Shown: positions 25,458 to 33,509 of the stretch, one piece after another
Layout: each line of letters starts with the position of its first letter
How positions within the stretch are numbered: the first letter of the stretch is position 1
Assembly: GCA_902613545.1 (NCBI GenBank)
Contig: CACMHW010000004.1
Coordinates: 1-64,000 of the forward strand
DNA length: 64,000 bases
Reading direction: 5' to 3'
Source: an uncultured Pelagibacteraceae bacterium
GTDB taxonomy: Bacteria > Pseudomonadota > Alphaproteobacteria > Pelagibacterales > Pelagibacteraceae
Position numbers and translations under genes: made by a program
The notes under the pieces: model-generated
The model's database searches: none
The model's input: only the letters and a program-made list of their open reading frames with translations
What the model was told of the DNA's origin: nothing

Positions 25458-26353
25458 TATTCATGTCCTTCAGTAGAAAAGTCTGTAATTTTCTTATCTG
25501 GCGTATTGTATTTCTCATATTCTACTAACTCGTACAACCTTTTTCTAGTCTGCATTTTGTCAATGATATTGTTTTGATGACCATCTTTAAATATCGATTT
25601 AAGACCCATTTCTACATTTTGCATTGCTAATCTTTGTGTCGTTACAGGATAAATTACTAAATTATATCCAAGATTTTCCAATTGTTTCTTACTAAGTAAT
25701 TTAGATTTACCAAATTCTGTCATGTTAGCTAATAGAAAACCTTTTGAAATTTTTCTAACTTTCTCAAATTCTTTTTCATCTTTCATAGCTTCAGGAAAAA
25801 TCATATCAGCTCCAGCCTCTTCATAAGCTGTTATCCTTTCTAAAGTTTTTTCTATTCCTTCCACAGAGTTAGCATCAGTTCGAACAATTATTAAAAAATT
25901 ATTGTCTTTTCTTGCTTTTACTGCAGTCTTAATTTTTGTCACCATTTCCATTTTTGAAATAAGTTCTTTATTATCCAGGTGTCCGCACCTTTTCTCGGCA
26001 ATTTGATCTTCAATATGACAACCAGCTAGACCTTTGCTTTCAAATACATTGATAGTTTTGCTACAATCTTTAAAACCTGTATCTGCATCAACTATAGTAG
26101 GTAAATCTGTGACTCTAGAAATTTGTTGAGCCCTGTAACTTACATGATCTAAAGTAGTTAACCCAATATCAGGTAAACCTAAATCGTTGGACATCACACC
26201 ACCAGAAATATAAACACCATCAAAGCCTATTTCTGCAATTAGTTTTGCACACAATGGATTATAGGCACCAGGAAATCTCAATAATTTTTTTGATTTTAGC
26301 TTATTAATTAAATCAATTCTTTTTTCAGAATTGCTCTTTTTAGTAAAATGCAT
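25457..26353 (-). CDS. prpB: 2-methylisocitrate lyase
   Basis: A 298-residue PEP-mutase/isocitrate-lyase family enzyme that splits 2-methylisocitrate to pyruvate and succinate. The signature catalytic segment is EKRCGHLDNKE, and the metal/substrate region is IVDADTGFKD. ISGGVMSNDLG and IIVRTDANSVEG also fit PrpB. It precedes prpC on the minus strand and together they form the core of the methylcitrate cycle for propionyl-CoA, which can arise from DMSP or branched-chain and odd-chain compounds. The rest of the cycle must be encoded elsewhere or done by aconitase. Confidence 0.9.
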   Translation of the reverse strand: MHFTKKSNSEKRIDLINKLKSKKLLRFPGAYNPLCAKLIAEIGFDGVYISGGVMSNDLGLPDIGLTTLDHVSYRAQQISRVTDLPTIVDADTGFKDCSKTINVFESKGLAGCHIEDQIAEKRCGHLDNKELISKMEMVTKIKTAVKARKDNNFLIIVRTDANSVEGIEKTLERITAYEEAGADMIFPEAMKDEKEFEKVRKISKGFLLANMTEFGKSKLLSKKQLENLGYNLVIYPVTTQRLAMQNVEMGLKSIFKDGHQNNIIDKMQTRKRLYELVEYEKYNTPDKKITDFSTEGHE

Positions 26354-26395
26354 CTAACAAAATATATTAAAGAGAGTAATAAAAATCAAAGACTA

Positions 26396-26995
26396 TTATT
26401 TGATCAGAATAAACAATCCTGTTAATACTAATAAAATAGCCAGCAAGTATTCAATAACTTTTTTTATTTTAATATTGTTCACAAATTTTCTCAAACCACT
26501 TCCAAATAAAGCCCATAGACTAATTGTTGGAAAACAAATTACTGCTGCGGTAATTGTTACAAATCCAACACCAATAATAATATTTTCTTCAGTTGGATAA
26601 AAACCTGAAGCGACAGTGATAGCGATAGACCAGGCCTTCGGATTAATAAATTGAAACAAAGAGGCTTCATATAATTTTAATGGCCTTCCTGTTTCTTTTT
26701 GAGCTAAACTAAATGATCCAATCATTTTCCATCCTAAATAAAGTAAATATAAGAAACATAATATTTTCATATAAAATTGAATTTGCGGATAAAGTAAAAA
26801 TAGATTAGCTAAACCAAAGCAAGTAAGACCTATCTGTAATATGTGACCTAATGGTATTCCAATAAGATGAGGAAGTGTTCTAATAAACCCAAATTTCATT
26901 CCCGAGGCCGTAAGCATTGCATTATTAGGTCCTGGTGTAAAAAACATTGTAAAATAAAATGCTGCTAAGGCTGTAAAAAGTGTAAAGGTAATCAT
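26396..26995 (-). CDS. LysE-family amino acid exporter
   Basis: A 199-residue membrane protein with about six hydrophobic segments and the RhtB/LysE signature FTPGPNNAMLTASGMKFGF at residues 20-38. FINPKAWSIAITVASGF is the second conserved block. The family exports lysine, threonine, homoserine or other small amino acids. Substrate cannot be assigned. It overlaps the start-proximal HAD gene's stop by 4 bases, so the two are likely co-transcribed. Confidence 0.85.
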   Translation of the reverse strand: MITFTLFTALAAFYFTMFFTPGPNNAMLTASGMKFGFIRTLPHLIGIPLGHILQIGLTCFGLANLFLLYPQIQFYMKILCFLYLLYLGWKMIGSFSLAQKETGRPLKLYEASLFQFINPKAWSIAITVASGFYPTEENIIIGVGFVTITAAVICFPTISLWALFGSGLRKFVNNIKIKKVIEYLLAILLVLTGLFILIK

Positions 26996-27654
26996 AGATA
27001 TTTTTCAATTATTTTTTCGAAGCCTATAAAATCAGAAATTAGTTCATCATGCTTGATTTCGTTCTCAGTTTTTTCTGTGTAACCGTCTTTTACCAAAATA
27101 AAAGGTAATTTTGCATTGTTAGCTGACATGGCATCCACCTCACTATCACCCACCATAATTGTTTTTTTTAAATCACCACCGATTATTTCAACTACATCTG
27201 TTAAATGTCTAGGATCAGGCTTATTAAAGGAAAAGGTGTCAGATCCTGCCACATATTCAAAGTATTGAAAAATATCTAATTTTTTTAACAAATCTATAGC
27301 TAGCTTCTCTTGTTTATTGGTACACACAGCCATTGATATATTTTTGTTTCTAGCCCATTTAAAAAAATCTATTGATCCTTTAATTGGAACACTGTTACGA
27401 TCAATATTTTTTGAATAATAATCAATAAATTCTCTTGTCATCTCTTTTTTAATCTTTTCATCCTTAATTTCCTGTTTTAAAGACCTTTGCATCATCAGCC
27501 ATGCGCCTCTACCAGCGAGCGATTTTACTTCCTCCATTTTTTTTTCTGCGTGACCATATTTTTTCATTACGTGGTTATGTGCAGCCATTAAATCTGGAGC
27601 TGTATTGACTATTGTGCCATCTAGATCAAAAAGGATTGTATAATTTTGATTCAT
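26992..27654 (-). CDS. gph: HAD hydrolase, phosphoglycolate phosphatase-like
   Basis: A 220-residue HAD phosphatase with the four motifs in order: FDLDGTIVNTAPDL (motif I, nucleophile Asp), VCTNK (motif II), NKPDPRHL (motif III lysine), and VGDSEVDAMSA (motif IV). The alpha-helical cap lies at about residues 15-80, as in subfamily IA. Phosphoglycolate phosphatase is the closest named type, recycling 2-phosphoglycolate. Other small phosphate esters remain possible. It is divergent from the GlmU-like gene across 69 bases. Confidence 0.8.
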   Translation of the reverse strand: MNQNYTILFDLDGTIVNTAPDLMAAHNHVMKKYGHAEKKMEEVKSLAGRGAWLMMQRSLKQEIKDEKIKKEMTREFIDYYSKNIDRNSVPIKGSIDFFKWARNKNISMAVCTNKQEKLAIDLLKKLDIFQYFEYVAGSDTFSFNKPDPRHLTDVVEIIGGDLKKTIMVGDSEVDAMSANNAKLPFILVKDGYTEKTENEIKHDELISDFIGFEKIIEKYL

Positions 27655-27723
27655 TTTAAAAGTATTAAAAAGAAATATTTTGTGATTTATTTCAGTTACA
27701 TTAATAATGTAAAGAAAATTTTA

Positions 27724-28371
27724 ATGAATACAAATAATAAATTAAATAAAGCTAATTCTTACAGACTTTCTCAAGAACTTTTAAGAAATAAAGCTTTAAA
27801 GAAGGGTGTAAATTTAATTGCACCAGAAACAATTTTTTTATCTGAGGACACTCTATTTGGAAAAAACGTAACTGTTGAGCCATATGTTGTTTTTGGACCA
27901 AAAGTGAAAGTTGGCGATAATTCATATATAAAATCTTTTACACACATTGAAGGAACAAGAATTGAAAAAAATGTGATTATTGGTCCTTATGCAAGATTAA
28001 GACAAGGCACAGTACTAAAAAATAATTCAAAAATTGGAAATTTTGTTGAGACAAAAAAATCAAGTATTGATCAAAACTCTAAAGTTAATCATCTTACATA
28101 TATCGGAGATACGTCCATAGGTAAGAATTCAAATATCGGAGCTGGTACAATTACTTGTAATTATGATGGTAATAAAAAATCTAAAACAAATATTTCAGAT
28201 AATGTTTTCGTTGGGTCTAATTCTTCACTAGTAGCTCCAGTAAAAATTGAAAAAGGAAGCACTATTGGTGCAGGTTCAGTCATTACAAAAAATGTAAAAA
28301 AAAAATCATTAGCCTTAACTAGAACAGCACAACAGGAAATAACAAATTATAAAAGAAAGAAAAAAAAATAA
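27724..28371 (+). CDS. GlmU acetyltransferase domain only (no uridylyltransferase domain)
   Basis: A 215-residue protein equal to the C-terminal half of GlmU. It begins with the linker (NSYRLSQELLRNKALKKGVNLIAPET), then a left-handed beta-helix with the acetyltransferase residues: RLR in YARLRQGT, ETKK, NHLTYIGD with His and Tyr, NIGAGTITCNYDG, FVGSNS and LTRTAQ. It would acetylate glucosamine-1-phosphate. The roughly 230-residue N-terminal UTP-transfer domain is missing, and the 69 bases upstream cannot hold it. The ATG at 27724 is preferred over 27646, which would run into the divergent gph. glmS overlaps by one base. Confidence 0.85.
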   Translation: MNTNNKLNKANSYRLSQELLRNKALKKGVNLIAPETIFLSEDTLFGKNVTVEPYVVFGPKVKVGDNSYIKSFTHIEGTRIEKNVIIGPYARLRQGTVLKNNSKIGNFVETKKSSIDQNSKVNHLTYIGDTSIGKNSNIGAGTITCNYDGNKKSKTNISDNVFVGSNSSLVAPVKIEKGSTIGAGSVITKNVKKKSLALTRTAQQEITNYKRKKKK

Positions 28372-30188
28372 TGTGTGGAATTATTGGTATAGCAAGTTAT
28401 AAACCTGTTTCTGTAAATATAATAAATTCATTAAAAAAATTGGAATACAGAGGTTATGATTCTGCTGGTATAGCAACAATTAAAAAAGACCTAATTGATG
28501 AGAAAAAATGTTCAGGAAGAGTAGATGAACTAGAAAAAATTCTTTTTAAAACACCCTCTGATGGAAACATAGGAATAGGACATGTAAGATGGGCAACGCA
28601 TGGTATTCCAAATCTGATTAATGCTCATCCTCACTCATCCGAAAGTGTTTCAGTAGTTCATAATGGTATTATAGAAAATTCAGATGAACTGAAAAAAAAT
28701 CTTTTATCTAAAGGTCTTAAATTTAAATCACAAACTGATACCGAAGTTATAACTATTTTGATTACTGAGGAATTAAAAAAAAATAAACCTTTAGTCTCAG
28801 TATTCAAAACGCTTAACAAACTCAAAGGTAGCTTTGCGCTTGGAATTATTTTTAAAGATTTCCCAAATATTATAATTGGCGCTAGAAGAGGAAGCCCTCT
28901 TGCTGTGGGGTACTCGAATAAGGAAAATTATCTTGGGTCCGACTCCTATGCTTTAAAATCTATGACAAATAAAATTTCATATCTAGATGATGGAGAGCTA
29001 TGTGTTTTGTCAAAAAATGAAGTTAGTTTTTACGACTTTAGTATGAAAAAAATCAACAAAAAAGTTCATATTGTTTCCAATGATGAAAACATGGCTGAAA
29101 AAGGAGATTACAAAAACTTTATGTCTAAAGAGATATTTGAACAACCTATAACAGTAAAAAAATGTGTTAATGAATATATTGATAATTTAAAAAAAGACAT
29201 AAATATTTTTAATTTTCCAATCGATCCAAGAGAAATAAAAAAGATATATTTAATAGGGTGTGGAACAGCTTATCATTCATGTCTTGTTACTAAATATTGG
29301 ATAGAGGAATTAACTAATATTGATGTTGAAACAGATATTGCATCAGAGTTTAGATATAGAAATTTAAAATTTGATAAAAAAAATCTTTATATTTTTGTTT
29401 CCCAATCTGGTGAAACAGCTGATACAGCAGCTGCTTTAGATATATGCAAAAAAAATAATGTTAAAACATGTTCTGTAATTAATGTTATTGAGAGCACCAT
29501 AGCTAGAAATTCTGACTGGGTTTTACCTATACACGCTGGACCAGAAATAGGTGTTGCCTCTACAAAAGCATTTCTTGGCCAGCTAATCGTTTTGTACATT
29601 CTTTCTTTAAAATTGGCATCTGTTAGGGGAGAAATAACTAAAGATATTTATATTAAGAATATTCAAAATTTAATAACTCTTCCTGAAACAATTAAAAGTA
29701 TTTTGAAATTAGAAAGTAAAATTCAAATGATGGCTAAAGAATTTATAAATGCTCGTGGTACTATGTTTTTAGGTAGAGGTAGCTCATTTCCAATAGCTCT
29801 TGAAGGAGCTTTGAAACTTAAAGAGCTTTCGTACCTTCATGCAGAAGGTTATCCTGCTGGTGAAATGAAACATGGTCCACTTGCATTAATTGAAGAAGGT
29901 TTGCCAGTAATAGTAATTGCACCTAAAGATAAATATTATGAAAAAACACTTTCAAATATGCAAGAAGTTATATCGAGAGGTGGAAAAATATTTTTATTAA
30001 CTGATAATAAAAAAGACGCGTTAAGTGAAAATATTCGATTTGGTTTAAGAGTTCCTCATTTAGATAATTTGTTATCAGGAATTTTATTAACGGTTCCACT
30101 ACAACTTTTAGCTTATCACGTAGCATTACTTAAAAATTGTGACATTGATAAACCAAGAAATTTAGCTAAGTCCGTTACAGTTGAATAA
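28371..30188 (+). CDS. glmS: Glutamine:fructose-6-phosphate aminotransferase
   Basis: A 605-residue two-domain enzyme making glucosamine-6-phosphate, the first step toward UDP-GlcNAc. The N-terminal glutaminase starts MCGIIGIAS, so Cys-1 is the nucleophile after Met removal; RWATHG and NGIIENS are also seen. Two SIS isomerase domains follow, with GCGTAYHSC, SQSGETADT and the C-terminal DKPRNLAKSVTVE. Length is normal. Its start overlaps the short GlmU stop (TAATG), so the two amino-sugar enzymes are translationally coupled. Confidence 0.95.
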   Translation: MCGIIGIASYKPVSVNIINSLKKLEYRGYDSAGIATIKKDLIDEKKCSGRVDELEKILFKTPSDGNIGIGHVRWATHGIPNLINAHPHSSESVSVVHNGIIENSDELKKNLLSKGLKFKSQTDTEVITILITEELKKNKPLVSVFKTLNKLKGSFALGIIFKDFPNIIIGARRGSPLAVGYSNKENYLGSDSYALKSMTNKISYLDDGELCVLSKNEVSFYDFSMKKINKKVHIVSNDENMAEKGDYKNFMSKEIFEQPITVKKCVNEYIDNLKKDINIFNFPIDPREIKKIYLIGCGTAYHSCLVTKYWIEELTNIDVETDIASEFRYRNLKFDKKNLYIFVSQSGETADTAAALDICKKNNVKTCSVINVIESTIARNSDWVLPIHAGPEIGVASTKAFLGQLIVLYILSLKLASVRGEITKDIYIKNIQNLITLPETIKSILKLESKIQMMAKEFINARGTMFLGRGSSFPIALEGALKLKELSYLHAEGYPAGEMKHGPLALIEEGLPVIVIAPKDKYYEKTLSNMQEVISRGGKIFLLTDNKKDALSENIRFGLRVPHLDNLLSGILLTVPLQLLAYHVALLKNCDIDKPRNLAKSVTVE

Positions 30189-30190
30189 TC

Positions 30191-30607
30191 ATGTCAATGA
30201 AATATAAAGCAATGGTTTTATCTTGCATTGATCCAAGATTTCAACCAATAGTTTTTAATTATTTAAATAAAAAAAAATTAAAAGGAAAATATAGTTTATT
30301 TACTATAGCCGGAGCTTCAATTGGAGTAACAGCTCCAAAGTTTAAAAACTGGCACAAAACATTCTGGGATAACTTTGAAACATCAATAAAAATTCATAAT
30401 ATACAAAAGTTGATAGTGATAAACCACCGTGACTGTGGGGCTGCAAAAATCATAAATGAAAAAAAAAAATTTAATAGTTTAAATGAGTTAAAAATTCATA
30501 AATCTTCATTTAAAAAAATAAAAAAAATTTTTAAAAAAAAATATCGTAAACTTAAAATTGAAACTTATTTAATTTCACTAAATAAAAAAATAGAAAAATT
30601 TAATTAA
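30191..30607 (+). CDS. Small beta-carbonic anhydrase-like protein
   Basis: A 138-residue protein with the zinc-site pattern of beta-carbonic anhydrases: Cys-x-Asp-x-Arg in VLSCIDPRFQ near the N-terminus and His-x-x-Cys in INHRDCGAAK at about residue 78. It is clearly shorter than true beta-CAs (about 200 residues) and lacks the usual C-terminal helices; it ends in a very lysine-rich stretch. It may be an active minimal enzyme or a zinc protein of other function. It follows glmS by 2 bases and its 3' end overlaps the convergent pgl gene. Confidence 0.65.
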   Translation: MSMKYKAMVLSCIDPRFQPIVFNYLNKKKLKGKYSLFTIAGASIGVTAPKFKNWHKTFWDNFETSIKIHNIQKLIVINHRDCGAAKIINEKKKFNSLNELKIHKSSFKKIKKIFKKKYRKLKIETYLISLNKKIEKFN

Positions 30608-31268
30608 TTAAAAAACAGAATAATTTTTTTTTATTAAGATTATTAACAGGTATTTCCTTCCCTTTAAACTGTAATTTCTTAAATATAGAGGTTTTAGATT
30701 TTTTACTTAACCATAGAAATATTCTTTTGGAATTATTTATTATTTTTAATCCAATAGTTATTCTTTTAAAATCTTGCCTATCAACAGAACTTACAATAAA
30801 TCTTTTTTTAAATATATTTGTGTTAGGAAATATAGAAGCAATATGACCATCATTTCCCATCCCTAAAAGACAAATATCAAAACTAATTTTTCTATTTTTA
30901 AAATATTTTTTAATTTTGTTTTGGTATTCCAAAGAACACTGGTTTATATCTTTTCTTTTGGTATTGATATAAAATAGACTTCGTTTCTTTATTTTCACTT
31001 TCTTAATAAATAAATCATTTGCCATTTTAAAATTGGAGTTTTTAGATTTATTTGAGACAAATCTTTCATCTCCCCAGAATAAATCTATGTTTGACCAATC
31101 AATATTAGACTCAGCTAGTTTTTTGTATAAATTAATTGGGCTTGAGCCCCCTGTTAAAACAAAACTCAGTCTTCTTTTGCTCTTCTTTTTTTTATCAATT
31201 TCTCTTTTGAATATTTGTAAAAATTCTCTTATTAAAGATTTTTCATTTTTTTTTTTAATAATTCTCAT
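30600..31268 (-). CDS. pgl: 6-phosphogluconolactonase
   Basis: A 222-residue protein of the DevB/SOL family. Family marks are LSFVLTGGSSPINLYKKL, IDLFWGDERFVSNKSKNSN and DICLLGMGNDGHIASIFPN with the catalytic histidine. It hydrolyses 6-phosphogluconolactone to 6-phosphogluconate in the oxidative pentose phosphate or Entner-Doudoroff route. The C-terminal third is lysine/asparagine-rich and poorly conserved. No partner (zwf, gnd or edd) lies alongside in this window. Confidence 0.82.
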   Translation of the reverse strand: MRIIKKKNEKSLIREFLQIFKREIDKKKKSKRRLSFVLTGGSSPINLYKKLAESNIDWSNIDLFWGDERFVSNKSKNSNFKMANDLFIKKVKIKKRSLFYINTKRKDINQCSLEYQNKIKKYFKNRKISFDICLLGMGNDGHIASIFPNTNIFKKRFIVSSVDRQDFKRITIGLKIINNSKRIFLWLSKKSKTSIFKKLQFKGKEIPVNNLNKKKLFCFLIN

Positions 31269-31297
31269 AAAATGTTTGTTTTATAGTAAAATCTAAC

Positions 31298-31326
31298 TTG
31301 GCATATTGCCATTAGCGATATATATA
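31298..31326 (+). promoter_or_regulatory. Predicted sigma-70 promoter of DAHP synthase
   Basis: TTGGCA at 31298-31303 and TATATA at 31321-31326 are spaced by 17 bases. The expected transcript start is about 9 bases before the ATG at 31342. It supports that ATG over the upstream TTG at 31306, which would lie between the two promoter elements. Confidence 0.6.
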
Positions 31327-31341
31327 TACCATAAGTTGAAA

Positions 31342-32718
31342 ATGAAAAAATGGAACTTAAATAGTTGGACTAAATTCTCTGCTAAACACTTACCTGTTTA
31401 TCATGACAAGGAAGAATTGAATTTAGTTTTAAGTAAAATTAAAAAATATCCTCCGCTAGTATTTGCTGGAGAGTCAAGATCTCTAAAAAAAGCTTTAGCT
31501 GATGTAGTTGAGGGTAAAGCATTTTTATTACAGGGAGGAGATTGTGCTGAAAGTTTCGCAGAGTTTCATCCAGATAACATCAGAGATACATTCAAAGTCC
31601 TTTTACAAATGTCTTTAGTTCTAACTGCATCCGCTTCAATGCCAGTGGTAAAAGTTGGAAGAATAGCAGGTCAATTTTCAAAGCCAAGAAGTGCACCTAC
31701 TGAAAAAAAAGAAGGGAAAGAATTGCCAAGTTATTTAGGCGACAACATCAATGGTATGGAATTTACTGAAAAAGCTAGAATACCTGATGCTAAGAGATTA
31801 TTTAGAGCTTATTCTCAATCAGCATCAACATTAAATTTGTTAAGAGCTTTTTCACAAGGTGGTTTTGCTGATTTAAGACAAGTTCACTTATGGAACTTGG
31901 GATTCATAAAAGATAAAACCAAAGGTAAATATAAAGAGATAGAAGATAAAATTAGTGACGCACTTGCATTTATGGAGGCATGTGGAATTAATTCTGATAA
32001 TAATCGAAGACTTAGGTCAGTTAATTTCTACACATCACATGAAGCTCTGCATTTACCTTTTGAGGAGTCGATGACGAGAATAGACTCTACGACTGGAGAA
32101 TATCATGACACGTCAGCTCACTTTGTTTGGATAGGAGATAGAACAAGACAGCCTGACGGAGCACACGTAGAGTTTTGTAGAGGAATAAAAAATCCAATAG
32201 GACTTAAATGTGGACCAACATTAAAACCAGAGGAGCTTATAAATCTTTGCAACATACTTAATCCAGAAAATGAAGCTGGTAGATTAACTTTAATTTCAAG
32301 ATTTGGTGCTGATAATGTAGATAAATATTTGCCAAAATTAATTAAAGCTATTAAAAAAGAGGGTCTAAAAGTAATCTGGTCATGTGACCCAATGCATGGA
32401 AATACGATTAAAGCTGCTACTGGTTTTAAAACTAGGACTTTTGAAAGCGTACTTAAAGAAGTGAAAAATTTCTTTGCAGTAAGTCAAGCTGAAGGGAGTT
32501 ATGCAGGAGGTCTTCATGTAGAGATGACAGGTCAAGATGTGACAGAATGCACTGGTGGAGCTCAGAAGATCTCGGAAAATGATCTTTCAAATAGATACAG
32601 GACTCATTGCGATCCTAGATTAAATGCAGACCAAGCTTTAGAATTAGCTTTCCTTATTTCCGAGGAAATTAAGAAAAATTCAAAAATATCAAATAAAATT
32701 ATTCAAGCCGCGTCTTAA
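31342..32718 (+). CDS. 3-deoxy-7-phosphoheptulonate synthase, class II
   Basis: A 458-residue plant/actinobacterial-type DAHP synthase, first step of the shikimate pathway (PEP plus erythrose-4-phosphate). Recognisable are [17 protein letters not shown] at the N-terminus, [47 protein letters not shown] and [11 protein letters not shown]. The class II enzyme has a manganese or other metal held by Cys/His/Glu/Asp, and is unrelated in sequence to E. coli AroF/G/H. The ATG at 31342 is chosen because the promoter reads through the upstream TTG. Confidence 0.93.
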   Translation: MKKWNLNSWTKFSAKHLPVYHDKEELNLVLSKIKKYPPLVFAGESRSLKKALADVVEGKAFLLQGGDCAESFAEFHPDNIRDTFKVLLQMSLVLTASASMPVVKVGRIAGQFSKPRSAPTEKKEGKELPSYLGDNINGMEFTEKARIPDAKRLFRAYSQSASTLNLLRAFSQGGFADLRQVHLWNLGFIKDKTKGKYKEIEDKISDALAFMEACGINSDNNRRLRSVNFYTSHEALHLPFEESMTRIDSTTGEYHDTSAHFVWIGDRTRQPDGAHVEFCRGIKNPIGLKCGPTLKPEELINLCNILNPENEAGRLTLISRFGADNVDKYLPKLIKAIKKEGLKVIWSCDPMHGNTIKAATGFKTRTFESVLKEVKNFFAVSQAEGSYAGGLHVEMTGQDVTECTGGAQKISENDLSNRYRTHCDPRLNADQALELAFLISEEIKKNSKISNKIIQAAS

Positions 32719-32740
32719 TAATTATTGTAATTATTAAGAC
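32712..32740. terminator. 13-bp perfect palindrome over the DAHP synthase stop codon
   Basis: GTCTTAATAATTA and TAATTATTAAGAC enclose a 3-base loop, and the TAA stop at 32716-32718 lies within the left arm. There is no T-tract after the stem. It may act as an AT-rich terminator or as an mRNA 3'-end structure upstream of nadE. Confidence 0.5.
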
Positions 32741-32771
32741 CAAACCTTAAAAGAGAGGTAAGGTATTAATT

Positions 32772-33509
32772 ATGGAAGTAAAAAAAAGAGCTCAAATTAT
32801 CACTGATTGGATCAATAATTATTGTGATTCTGTATCTTATAGACCAAAAACATTAGTTGTTGGAATTTCAGGTGGTATAGATTCTTCCGTAGTTAGTACA
32901 TTATGTGCAAATACTGGTCGTAAGACGATTGTGTTAACAATGCCAATAAAGCAAATTAAGTCACAACATGACTTAAGTCTTTTACATGCTCAATGGTTAA
33001 AACAAAAATATAAAAATGTGGAGCATCATTTAATAGAGATGGATAAAATATTTTCCTCATTTTCCTCGGTTTTAAATAAATTTGATAACGAACATGGTTA
33101 TGCAAATTCTAGAGCTAGATTGAGAATGGCAACTTTATACCAAGTAGCAGCAGCAAATAGCGGGATTGTTGTTGGAACAGGAAATAAGGTTGAAGATTTT
33201 GGCGTTGGTTTTTATACAAAATATGGCGATGGAGGAGTTGATATTTCTCCTATAGCTGATTGTACCAAGACACAAGTATGGGAACTCGGAAAATACTTAG
33301 GAGTATCAAGCGAAATAATTAATACTCCACCTACTGATGGATTATGGGATGATGGTAGAAACGACGTTCAACAACTTGGAATGAGTTATGAAGATCTTGA
33401 GAAAGCTATGGAAAATAAGGATGATCCTAACTATCAAAAATATTTAGAAATAAGAGAAAAAAACTTACACAAAATGAACCCAATACCAGTTTGCAAATTT
33501 AATGAGTAA
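32772..33509 (+). CDS. nadE: NH3-dependent NAD synthetase
   Basis: A 245-residue synthetase that amidates deamido-NAD with ammonia and ATP. The PP-loop is GISGGIDSSVV (residues about 33-43), and ARLRMATLYQVA, GTGNKVEDFGVGFYTKYGDGGVDISPI are conserved family blocks. The glutaminase domain of the longer form is absent, so free ammonia is the nitrogen source. A GAGAGGTAAGG ribosome site precedes the ATG. cysS overlaps its end by 8 bases. Confidence 0.93.
   Translation: MEVKKRAQIITDWINNYCDSVSYRPKTLVVGISGGIDSSVVSTLCANTGRKTIVLTMPIKQIKSQHDLSLLHAQWLKQKYKNVEHHLIEMDKIFSSFSSVLNKFDNEHGYANSRARLRMATLYQVAAANSGIVVGTGNKVEDFGVGFYTKYGDGGVDISPIADCTKTQVWELGKYLGVSSEIINTPPTDGLWDDGRNDVQQLGMSYEDLEKAMENKDDPNYQKYLEIREKNLHKMNPIPVCKFNE

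Noticed and set aside
27646-27723. Longer start for the GlmU-like gene
   Set aside because: It would overlap the start of the divergent gph, and the added 26 residues show no GlmU similarity.
31306-31341. TTG start of DAHP synthase adding 12 residues
   Set aside because: It lies between the -35 and -10 boxes of a good promoter, and the family begins at the following ATG.
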